64,000 bases of DNA, from NCBI GenBank assembly GCA_030374805.1, contig JARGSG010000052.1, positions 1 to 64,000 on the forward strand, read 5' to 3'. Positions 1 through 9,419 of this stretch are shown here, piece by piece (positions within the stretch are counted from its first letter, which is position 1; each line of letters opens with the position of its first letter). A program made the position numbers and the translations under genes. Origin of the DNA: Gracilaria gracilis (lineage: Eukaryota; Rhodophyta; Florideophyceae; Gracilariales; Gracilariaceae). The notes under the pieces are model-generated. The model was given only the letters and a program-made list of their open reading frames with translations, was not told the origin of the DNA and did not search any database.

Positions 1-510
1 TTGAGAAGGCAACCTCGCTCCTACCACCAGAATCACGGGCACACCCAGAATCAACAGCAGAACTACAAGAATCGTCTCTCTGGGAAGCGACCAACTCCAC
101 TGCGTTCATTCCCATATTCCCTATACCTCGCAGGAACTCTCTTTTGTCCAATTTCCCCGAGCTCTTGCAGTTATAGAATCGCTTACCCATCTCCTTCTTG
201 GACCCAACCAACCGCGCAAGAAGCGAAAACGATATCCCCACTCCATACACTCGCATCTCAACGCACAACGACATGTCCTGGACAGTGTATCTTATTTTCT
301 CACCCACTCATCCATCTCCGAAGATGAGGAAGCCATCCACGATTACACCTTCCGAGCCTTCCCTGACATGTTCTCTACACCAGCATTTGACCACCTTTAC
401 AAAACTAAGTCCGAATGGTTCTCAAGAGGCCTCTTCTTGCCAATCAAACAATCCCGTCTCTCGCTGCCACCCTCTAGGCAATACCCCCTCGCAAAGCCTC
501 GCATCACTGG

Positions 511-2241
511 ATGTCTAGAGTCCCCGAGGATATTAGACGTCTCTTTCTTGGCCCACAACACTCTAAGTTTGAAGAACTTCTGTATTCTACTCTCTTCCAA
601 GCTCAAAATGCCTTCTCAATCCGCAATTCACTGCCGAAACCTCGCACCCACGCTACTCCGTCGAACTATCTCCACCTCTTTGAAAGGATGCACGACTCTG
701 GAATGTTAACCTGGTCTCTCCAATCGAAGGAAAACGAACGTTACTAACAACTCGCGGACGTCATCCAACTTACGCTATTCGCTGTCACGAAATCCCCGCA
801 AGAAGACCGTTTGATATCTTGGCCTCGCGTTCAAAATCTCCTTTTGCCCGACCCACTATATACCTCTCTCCCCAATCCAAGTCTCTTTCAGTCCATCCTT
901 CCCACGCAGCAACTGTCCGCCATCTACCTGGATGTAGCCAATATGTTTCATAATATTGTGCTCCCCTCCACGCTTTCAAGGCTTTTACCACTGCAGAAAG
1001 TCACCACTGACCACATATCTTTCTCTTTTATCGCGAGAATCTCTCAATGTCTCAGGAAGCCCATTGGAAAAAAAGTGTGGCTTCGACCATGCCAGGCAAC
1101 AATGCCTATGGGGTTTAAATGGTCAGTCTATATCAGTCATGCATTTGCAGGCCACCTCCTTCAAGAGTCATTTCACATCTTCCGCCAGTCCCGCATTGCC
1201 CCTCGCGCTGCCTTACGCCTACTGCGTTTCTGCCGGGAGAATGCTCCGTTTGTCGTCAGCGAAAAACTATCTCTGCCGCTCCATATTATCGATGACATCG
1301 GTATTGTCGTCCGTAATTGGACCCCGCAAGCACTACTCTTTCTCTATAAGATCTTGAGAACAGTATTCTCCGCAGCGAATTTACCTATCAAACCAAGCAA
1401 ATCATGTCCCTTCGACAGCGTCGTGCGACAGAACCTCCCCTTCATCGGCTGTATCTGGAACTTGCAGGATGGCCTCGTCTTCCCTATCCGATGCAAAATG
1501 GACAGACTGCACTGTTCTTCGCAAGAACTCTTTCGATCCAGCACGATCAACCACCATGAATGGCAGTCTATTCTTGGGAAACACATATGGCCTGCCTTGA
1601 TTAACTGACCCCCCTTGTCATGTTTCAACGCTGATTATGTACACTCTTCTCGCCTTGAGAGTCCTCATATTACTCTATCGCAACAGGACAAGAAGGAGAT
1701 ATCTCTATTGTCCACTCTCCTGCCGATGGCGGTCGTAGATGTTAGGTTACCTATCTCGAACATTATTGTCACCTTCGATGCGTCGCCTACCGCAGGGGCT
1801 GTCCTATTCTCAATTGTACCCACTCATCTCGTTACAGAACTCTGGCGACTATGACATGCACTGGCCCAAAACCCCAATTCCCAAGGCATCGCATTCATGA
1901 GGAACACAGAAAAGGTTCGCAGAATTTACAAATCTCTCTCCGGGAGTACGGCGATCGTACACAAATGGAACAAGTCCTAACCTATTAATTGCCTCAAGAC
2001 AGCCACCGCATTACTAGCTCTAAACTGGCTCATCCATCATGGCCTTAACCGATGCCGGTGCATATTCTTCACAGACTCAATGGTCACTCTTGGAGCCCTG
2101 AGAAAAGGAAGGTCCTCGTCTACGTCGCTTCTTCTCCGCTGCCGTCGATTTGGATCATTATGCCTCGCGATCGGTATACGCGGGTCTTTCGTAAACATTC
2201 CGTCGGAAATAAACGCCGCCGATGAACCATCTCGGCCATAA
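511..2241 (+). pseudogene. DIRS-like retroelement RT-RNase H relic
   Basis: One reading frame covers a reverse transcriptase followed by an RNase H domain. The RT (about 680-1600) shows a fingers motif ending SWPRVQN, the catalytic aspartate in YLDVANMF, the MPMGFKWS box and the HIIDDIGIV active-site box, so all three RT aspartates are kept. RNase H follows with TFDASP (about 1771), FFTDS (about 2069) and the terminal INAADEPSR (about 2211-2237). The domain order and the RNase H wording resemble DIRS/Ngaro-type elements rather than Gypsy or Copia. In-frame stops at 745 (TAA), 1606 (TGA), 1852 (TGA) and 1978 (TAA) kill the frame, but no frameshift is needed to read it. No tyrosine recombinase, integrase or LTR is visible downstream. 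The element may start left of the window; bases 1-510 hold open frames I could not assign. The domain call is firm, the DIRS subclass less so. Confidence 0.8.
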
Positions 2242-2962
2242 GAGAGAGCCGTGTCAAAGACTCTCTCTGTAACAGCATCGCCTCAATATCTTTCGTCGAT
2301 CACGGGATGGGAACAGTACATCTCCTGTCGAGAGTACTCTGTGATTTAAGTTGTGCTTAGCTGCACGGGGCTAAGACATGGCCGTCTGCACAACCCAGTA
2401 CCGAGACATTAAAGATCTTACGCCGCGAAGCAATAGCTTTGCGATGAATAAATTATGCTTTTATCATGTTCTCAAATTTTCTGGTTCTTGTCACTGCGAA
2501 AGCATAGTGAACTATTAGTAGTGCGATACTTTCAACTACCGATGATCATTTAAGACTTCAGCGTCCTCCTCTGTCTTCCTGTACGGATGTTTCGACCATC
2601 AAACTATTGCCAGAGAACAAGAGAGGTTGCACTACACTATTCATAATACCTTTTTACTTCTTAGGATGGTATCGTATCCAATTTCCATGTGTTGGTTAAT
2701 ACTTAAACACGCTGTTCTTATCCAATCTGTCTAGGGATGCTTCTATATCACATTTTTACCTCTCTCAAGTGCTTTATGAAGCGATTTCAGTTCGACTGTT
2801 GTTCTCGACCTGTCTCACAGAAGATAAATATCTAACTTTTCTCCACGTGCTATCCTCCTTATATCTGGATGGAATACATATTTCCAAATTTGCTCCAACA
2901 CCTATCCAAAGCGATATTCGAAAAATATCAGTTCTCTATCATAACTTCCGCAAAACACTATC
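2242..2962. other. AT-rich spacer, no gene seen
   Basis: This interval lies between the RNase H relic and MITE copy 1. It has only short open frames and no recognisable domain. It may hold the unrecognised 3' end of the retroelement, but no terminal repeat was found. Confidence 0.4.
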
Positions 2963-3377
2963 CCCAGTGAAAATCTGTGATACAGGTTGTATATTGATAT
3001 GATATCTCTGCAGGACGTTGGATTAGAATGAAATTCTTATCGTACAGATATGAAAGATATTTAGGAAGGATACAGTTCCGATAACTTTTGATATATTCCA
3101 GAAGTGGAACTGATATATATGTGATATATCTTTGATACTATTTCTTACATTTGTGATAAAAGTGCTATATTTTCGGATATTTGTCATATCAGTTCTCCCT
3201 CAAACTTATACCCTAAATACATCAGATCCACATCAAGACTTTTCATGAGACTCACCCAATTATGATATCTAATTCAACAATATACTAAAAACGTATCTGA
3301 AATGTATCATAACCTTACAAATTCTGCTTCAAAGATATCCAACTCATATCACATGTGTATCTCAGATTTCCACTGGG
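2963..3377 (+). mobile_element. 415-bp MITE, copy 1
   Basis: A 415-bp AT-rich element with terminal inverted repeats. The left end reads CCCAGTGAAAATCTGTGATA and the right end, inverted, reads CCCAGTGGAAATCTGAGATA. The interior is dense in GATAT-type words shared with the other five copies. It has no coding capacity. Small open frames that begin inside it are translations of the element end. The flanks (ATC on the left, CAT on the right) show no clear target duplication, so this copy may be older or its edges rearranged. Confidence 0.85.
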
Positions 3378-3900
3378 CATGTCTGAGTTTATCTGTAATG
3401 GGCAGAACAACATCGTTGTAGAGCAAGATATCGTAAATGCTGCGTCAAGAACCTACGAAAGAAATAGACGTAGGACTCGACCCTGGCTGGAGTGGCAATC
3501 TCTGTTGGGACACCCACAGTATCAACTGATGAACGGGCATATTGTGGCGTTCATGGGGAGGTACTGATAGGACCCCAAATTTGGTGAGAAGTGTAGAAAA
3601 TTTAGTGTAGAGGAGTGAGACGGAAAGTATCAAGGCGCAATGAATATGATATATATGCAGACTCTATTGATATGTGAAGCGAGTTACTACCGTATGCGAG
3701 GGAGTCCAACTGCAATGAACCATCTTAGGGCCATAAGAGGGGTATTCACAGAACATGCGTTACCAAGTGGTGAGACGAAGGGCTATTTCTATTGCACCTT
3801 GGCATATAACGATTAGAGTAACTGAAGCGAGAGACATATGAAGAATGGAACAGGGCATCTCGCCCCAGCTCTGGAGAGGTTCATGTTGTCCTCTATGATG
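3378..3900. other. Spacer between MITE copies 1 and 2
   Basis: Contains a short open frame (to 3567, +) of unknown nature. An open stretch from about 3837 to 3900 reads towards MITE copy 2 and continues after it. No domain was recognised. Confidence 0.3.
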
Positions 3901-4314
3901 CCCAGTGGAAATCTGTGATACAGGTTGGATATTGATATGATATCTCTGTAGGACATAGAATTAGTATGAAATTTTTTTGTACAAAGATGAAAGATATGTA
4001 AAAATGATACAGTTCCTATGACTTTCGATATATTCCAGACGTAGAACTGATATATATGTGATATATCTTTGGTACTATTTCCCATACTTGCGTTATAAGT
4101 GCGATATATTCTGAAATATGCCGTATCCAATCTCTTTCAAAAGTGTACCCTAAATACATCAGATCCATATCAAGACCTTTCTTGAGACTCACCAAAATAT
4201 GATAACTAATTCAGCAATATACTAAACAGGTATCTTAAATGCATCATAACTTTACAGAATTTGCTTCAAATATATCCAACTCATATCACATGTGTATATC
4301 AGATTTCTACCGGG
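3901..4314 (+). mobile_element. 415-bp MITE, copy 2 (TSD GATG)
   Basis: Same family and orientation as copy 1, beginning CCCAGTGGAAATCTGTGATA and ending with the inverted partner at CTACCGGG. The four bases before it (3897-3900, GATG) are repeated directly after it (4315-4318, GATG). This supports transposition with a 4-bp target duplication. The flanks read as one open frame across the insertion once the element and one GATG are removed, so it may have landed in a coding sequence. Confidence 0.9.
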
Positions 4315-4725
4315 GATGGTGAAGGTAAGTGGACCTGATTTACTTCGGTATATGAATAGGCCTGGCCATGTACTGGACAAGAAAGAGTGTGAATTTTTCA
4401 TTGTTCCGACGCCTCTCTGAATAACGGGGTACATCAATGACGCAGGGTATCATGCGGGAGACATGAACTTGTCAGTGCTCTCAACGATGCAAACACAAAC
4501 TGCGACTGTGGCAGTAAGTGAACCCAAGAATAAGCTCAGGTTCAACGTCGGTGTTCTCGGAATGCTAGTTTAGTATGCTAGATTGCTAGTTATGAAAATA
4601 AAAGTCCGAAAAAACTAGCAATTTCGCAGATTGCGCTAGTTGGCAAGGCAAAAAAAATTTTTTTGAAATCGCATTTCCACGTGCCGCAGCTGAACTCCAT
4701 TTGTTGAAGTTGTATGCTAGTTTGC
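4315..4725. other. MITE flank plus GCTAG-rich spacer
   Basis: From 4316 a 34-codon frame starting MVKVSGPDLLRYM continues the possible coding flank of MITE copy 2. It is followed, after one stop, by further open sequence to about 4572. Between 4561 and 4725 the word GCTAG or its complement CTAGC occurs about six times at irregular spacing in AT-rich DNA. No known element was recognised. Confidence 0.35.
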
Positions 4726-4812
4726 AGATCGTGCGCCACTGCCCGTTATCTCACATTCGTCGCAGTCGTCAAAATCACTGAAAAAATTTACTCTCGGGTC
4801 ACCAGCGCTGGT

Positions 4813-5736
4813 TTACTCCAACTCGGCATTGGGATCCTGAGTCTCAGTTTCCCTAAACGCGAAGTTAAAGAAGTCCAACGGACAACTCTCCCCATTCTGG
4901 TACACCCTCCTAGCCGCAAAGCGGCTTCCAACCCCTCCCAGCCTCTTCTCCTCCTGCTCCTCCAATATACGCTCCCCCGTCCTCGCCGCCCCCGCCGCAC
5001 TCCCGAAACCCCCCAATGGCACGCCACCCGGAAGCTGCGGCGGCACAAACACCTTCCCATCTTTGTCCACTATCACCTAACCGTTCCTCCTCTTCTTCAG
5101 TCCACTCCCCACACCTTCTCCTCCCTTCTCTTCTCCCCCCCTCTCCCTCACACTCCCCCGCCCACCCCGAGAATCAGGCGTCCCCGGCGACCCTTTACCT
5201 GCTCCCTCTCTCTCCCCTACTCCCCCTCCCCTCACCATTTCCTTCAACTCCAGCAGCAATTTGCACGCCTTCTCCACCCGTCCAACTTGCTCCTCCAACA
5301 CTTCAATCATACCCTTCAGCCCCATGTTCTCCTTTCGCAGCCTCCCCATCTCTCTCCCCACGCACTCCAACATCCCATTCACATGTCCCACAGCCCCCAC
5401 CCCAGTCAACTTCATCCTCTTCCGAGTCGTCGAAATCAATTCCATGGGCACCCCAACCTCCGACACATTCAGCACCACCCCTCCCATGTCTGCCACCATC
5501 TCCGACAGCATGTCGTCGAAGTGCTCCTTCAAACTCCCCCCAAGCTTCCTCACCCGGTCCTCCATCTCCCCCATAAACCTTCTCTCCGATCCTCCTCCTC
5601 CATCCCCACCCCCATCACCTCTACCGCCTCCCCCATCCCCATTACAAACCCTCTGACTCACACAACCCCCCTCAGTACCCCCTCCCTTCTTCCGCGGGGG
5701 CGTCTCTTTCACTTCCGTCCTTTGCAGCTGAGCCAT
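4813..5736 (-). pseudogene. Coiled-coil, Gly-rich protein of unknown function
   Basis: A minus-strand frame runs from ATG at 5736 (MAQLQRTEVKETPPRKK) to a stop at 4813, broken by one in-frame TAG at 5077-5079. An open extension upstream to about 5911 lacks an ATG, so the first methionine is a choice, not a fact. The product would have a basic, lysine-rich stretch, a glycine-rich linker, then a long helical region (about 5250-5560) whose heptad-like leucines and charged residues suggest a coiled coil. After the TAG the same frame continues with VIVDKDGKVFVPP and a tail ending DPNAELE. No family was recognised. The proline-rich plus-strand frames over the same DNA are shadows. The single nonsense codon could be a real null or a base error. 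Confidence 0.5.
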
Positions 5737-6281
5737 TAGCTCCTCGTCATCAACGTATCCATTCGATATCCCGAGAAAAGACGGCGTCCGGCGATAAATG
5801 ACTTCAACAGGCCTGAGCGACTTACAACAACTCTCGTCCTTGCCACCCCTGATCACAGCCGTTACACTCGTGGCCACACACCCCTCTACCAGGCCTATTT
5901 GTATCACAATTTTCTATACTTCAATTTCCCGCCATTCCCCAATAACTCCATTTCTCCCAGATATTTCCATATTTTCGTTTTTTCCTTTCAGTACCATCCC
6001 ACAAAACCAATCCACAGCGCCCGTTCCTTAACTCCTTACCATTAAATCATCCCCTTTATACTTCATTTTGACATATTTCTTTTCATAAACACATTCATTA
6101 GTCCTAATCCCTTCATACCCACCTACCTCATTCTTTCAACTACCTAGTCATAAAAACTATCTTTTCCTCTGAAACCACTTCATCGATGTATACATCGGCA
6201 ACGCCGTTCTCTACTTAAGCATCTCTTCCTTCCTCTCCTGTAGCACAATATATCCTCACAGCATCCAACAAATTCGACATA
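5737..6281. other. Intergenic between divergent genes
   Basis: C+T-rich on the plus strand, with short frames only. It separates the minus-strand coiled-coil gene from the plus-strand ketopantoate-reductase-like gene and may carry both promoters. No specific promoter motif can be defended. Confidence 0.35.
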
Positions 6282-7500
6282 ATGACCTCGCCTTCCTCTT
6301 CTCTCCGCTCCTCCCACACCCCAGCTGTTGTTGTATGCAGAGGCCGCATTGGCTCCATGCTTTACGACCACAGTACCCCTCAAGATACCATTCTTTCACT
6401 CCAAGATTTCATAACCGCAGACAGCATTCCGCAAGGTCCCATTTTCTTCTGCGGCAGGAGCAACTTGTTGGAAACAGTAATTCGCTCCTGCCCTCCATCT
6501 CGCAGACAAGACTTGGTCTTCATTCAGAACGGCCACATTCTTCCCATTCTTTCAAAACATGGTCTTCATCTCACCACACGAGCAGTTCTTTACATCGCCG
6601 TACCCACTCTCGCTCCACCTCCACAGGATGGCGTCACCTCTCTTACTCCCAACGGCCTCCCAACTGTCACCGGAAAATGGGCTTTCGCACTAGCACAACG
6701 CTTCTTAAACGCAGGTTTCACTTGCAATATCGTTGACGAAGACGCCTTCTCTAAATCCTACTACGAAACGCTCGTCTGGATCTCTTTATTCAACCTAGTT
6801 GGTTCCTCCCACGGCTTCATTACCATGCATGACGTGACCACCCGCTACAATACCATAGTTTCAACGATAATGAAGGAATTACTCGGCATAGTCTCCTCAA
6901 ATACAGGTATCTGCTACAATATCCCCTCCCCGGTATAATCCCTCCTCGCCTACCCCAGTGGAAATCTGAGATACACATGTGATATGAGTTCGATATATTT
7001 GAAGCAGAATTTGTAAAGTTATGGTACAATTCAGATACCTGTTCAGTATATTGTTGAATTAGATATCATATTTGCATGAATCTCACGAAAGGTCTTGAAA
7101 TGGATCTGATGTATCTAGGGTATAATTCTGAGGGAGATTTGATATGGCAAATTTCAAAATATATCGCACTTGTATCGCAAATGTGGGAAATACTACCAAA
7201 TATACATTAAGTATGTATCAGTTCCCCGTCTGGAATGTATCAAAAATTTTCGGAACTGTATCATTTCTACATATCTTTCCTATCTGTACGATACAATTTT
7301 CATTCTAATCCTACGTCCTACAGAGATATCATATCAATATCCAACCTGTATCACAGATTTCCACTGGGTACGGCCGCACTCTTACCTCCTTCTTCACCTC
7401 TTTCTCCTAGTACGAATTCAGAAATGCTTACTTCTACCTTTCCTCCGAGGATACCAAGAGAGCGGGCTTGGCTGACACTGCCCCTTTTCACACCAACTAT
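6282..7500 (+). pseudogene. Ketopantoate-reductase-like gene split by a MITE
   Basis: The first 218 codons (6282-6935) start MTSPSSSLRSSHTPAVVVCRG. They contain GRIGSMLYD, GPIFFCGRSN, LVFIQNGHI and GKWAFALAQRF, and a segment ETLVWISLFNLVGSSHG resembling a dehydropantoate-reductase-like oxidoreductase family of algae and plants. MITE copy 3 occupies 6954-7368. Remove it with one copy of its TAC duplication and the same frame resumes exactly: SLLAYGRTLTSFFTSF, then YEFRNAYFYLSSEDTKRAGL and FHTNYL, which fits the tail of the same family. Two further in-frame stops (TAA 6936-6938 and a TAG near 7411) show that the gene is dead apart from the insertion. The function is inferred by resemblance. NADPH-dependent reduction is the family's usual chemistry, but a glycine-rich nucleotide motif is not clear here. 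Confidence 0.6.
6954..7368 (-). mobile_element. 415-bp MITE, copy 3 (TSD TAC)
   Basis: Reverse-orientation copy: left end CCCAGTGGAAATCTGAGATA, right end CACAGATTTCCACTGGG. TAC at 6951-6953 is repeated at 7369-7371. It sits inside the coding sequence of the ketopantoate-reductase-like gene, between the codons for SLLAY and GRT. Conceptual removal of the element plus one TAC restores a continuous frame, so this copy defines the ends and the 3-bp duplication cleanly. Confidence 0.93.
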
Positions 7501-7605
7501 CTCAGTAGATATCTGAGATATGGATCCGATATAACTTTGATATTGAACGTGAGATATATTTTGGATATAATTTGCCGACGTAATTGGGATAACGTGTCGG
7601 TAAAA
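7501..7605. repeat. Truncated MITE-related fragment
   Basis: Starting at CAGTAGATATCTGAGATA, this about 100-bp GATAT-rich stretch resembles the inverted right end of the 415-bp MITE but diverges internally and lacks a second end. It is probably an old, truncated relative lying between copies 3 and 4. Confidence 0.45.
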
Positions 7606-7620
7606 ATTAGACATAAAACT

Positions 7621-8035
7621 CCCACTGGAAATCTGTGATACAGGTTGGATATTGATATGATATCTCTGCAGGACGTAGGATTAGAATGAAAATTGTATCG
7701 TACAGATAGGAAAGATATGTAGAAATGATACAGTTCCGAAAATTTTTGATACATTCCAGACGGAGAACTGATATATATGTGATATATCTTTGGTACTATT
7801 TCCTACATCTCCGATAAAAGGGCGATATATTCTGAAATCTGTCATATCAGATCTCCCTCAAAATTATACCCTAAATACATCAGATCCATATCAAGACCTT
7901 TCGTGAGACTCACCCAAATATGATATCTAATTTAACAATATACTAAAAACGTATCTGAATTGTATCATAACCTTACAAATTCTGCTTCAAATATATCCAA
8001 ATCATATCACATGTGTATCTCAGATTTCTACTAGG
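7621..8035 (+). mobile_element. 415-bp MITE, copy 4 (TSD ACT)
   Basis: 415 bp, beginning CCCACTGGAAATCTGTGATA and ending CAGATTTCTACTAGG. ACT at 7618-7620 is repeated at 8036-8038, an exact 3-bp target duplication. It shares the variant ends CCCACTGG...TACTAGG and most interior variants with copy 6, so these two form a subfamily. Confidence 0.92.
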
Positions 8036-9400
8036 ACTGATATTGATTGGAGGTCATTTTAGATATGTTTCGGATGTCGGAATGAGAAAGTGTGGAGTCG
8101 CTGCAGATACGATAGAGGAACCATGGGGATAAAATTCGTATACATATCTAATAAGAGGCGGATAGAGAATAGCAGCAGCATTGAAGTCGCCTCATGGCGT
8201 CCGAGAAGTGGTCTATAAATAATACGGAGGCATTTTTGGAACATATTGGATGAGAAAATGGCGTTTATGAATAAGGGAAGACAGAAAGAAGTCGGATACG
8301 ATAAGTTCTTAGAAATATGTTGTGCCCGTATTGCCGTGAAAGTCTCTCGGCACCTATAGATTCAGCCAAAGCGTGAAACTGGCGCCAACGCTTGCACTAA
8401 TATGAAGAGATATAGCCAGAAAATGTGCACTGCTGTCGCAAGCACAAGGAGACCACGATCTTTGCAGCAGTAAAGACAGCGATGTCCACTGCGCGTCGGG
8501 CAAACTGCAGCCCAAAAACGGTGGCGATTAAACGGCGTCGGATATATGAAGTGGCCATAGAAATGGGGCAGCTCTTGGCAGCCAATAGCTGTACCCACGT
8601 CGTACGGATCATCATTTCGAGAAAAGAAGGTGTTCAAACTGAGCAGATCCACGGCACCTCGGATACCTGTGTGGAATACACAAGGCCGGAGCAAAACGGG
8701 GGATGTGCACCTTGACGTTCCACTTGAGGGTGAGCCCATCTGTGCACGGGTAACTTCGTCAATTCATTGCTCGCCCCACAAAGAAACCGTTTCTCTACTG
8801 TGCAGTGGGGCCGCTTCCATAAACAAAATGTACGTTCTCGTTGCCAGAGAAGCTGGGGAAGTTGATTACACCTAGTAAGTGATGACGGGCCGTGTCTAAA
8901 GGTATGAGGCACCGACCAGATGTATTCTGACAACATCTTCTTCTTTCGGCACAAGGTGAGACCAGTATGCCTCTTTTTCGGTTCCAAGACTATCTCGGAG
9001 AAACCTTCTTTCCCCTGATGTCTAGCCGTTCCACGATTCTCACAAATCATCGAGACTCCCGTTCATTAGTTATGTACTTGGTACACCTGCCCGATTGAGC
9101 ACATCACTCCAGCTGTTCCCTTTCTCCGTAGAGAATTTCTTGCTGTCTGGATCCTTTTCTTCATACGGTGCCCACAATGCATATTTAATGAGATCCTCAG
9201 AATGGCCGCCCATACCTCAACGAAGATAAGTGTCCTGTAAAAATACGAATTAAGCCAACAAAGAAGTGGAATGGCTTTGATTGTCTATATCGCGGAACCA
9301 CGACGAGAATGGACAGGAACAAATGTTTTCAAAGTAACGACATAAGATCCGATATTGAAGTTATGAGCACTAGCATTACCTTATTCAATAATCGCTGCAA
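8036..9400. other. No confident gene
   Basis: Several 60-138 codon frames overlap on both strands. The best of them (8630-8875, +, ending AREAGEVDYT) has no recognisable domain. The stretch may contain the 3' terminus of CMC element 1, whose C-terminal relic ends near 9420, but terminal repeats could not be identified. Confidence 0.3.
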
Positions 9401-9419
9401 TGGTGGAGGTTTCGTTACA

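Noticed and set aside
3690-3745. Second RNase H terminal fragment (AATGAACCATCTTAGGGCCATAAGA, similar to 2222-2245)
   Set aside because: The similarity is short, and no upstream RNase H text accompanies it.
4714-5739. Long Pro/Ser/His-rich plus-strand frame
   Set aside because: It is the complement of the minus-strand coiled-coil gene. Its composition follows from C-rich DNA, and it has no domain.
2963-8035. CRISPR-like or satellite array from the four clustered MITE copies
   Set aside because: Copies are in both orientations, unequally spaced and carry individual target duplications, so they are independent insertions.
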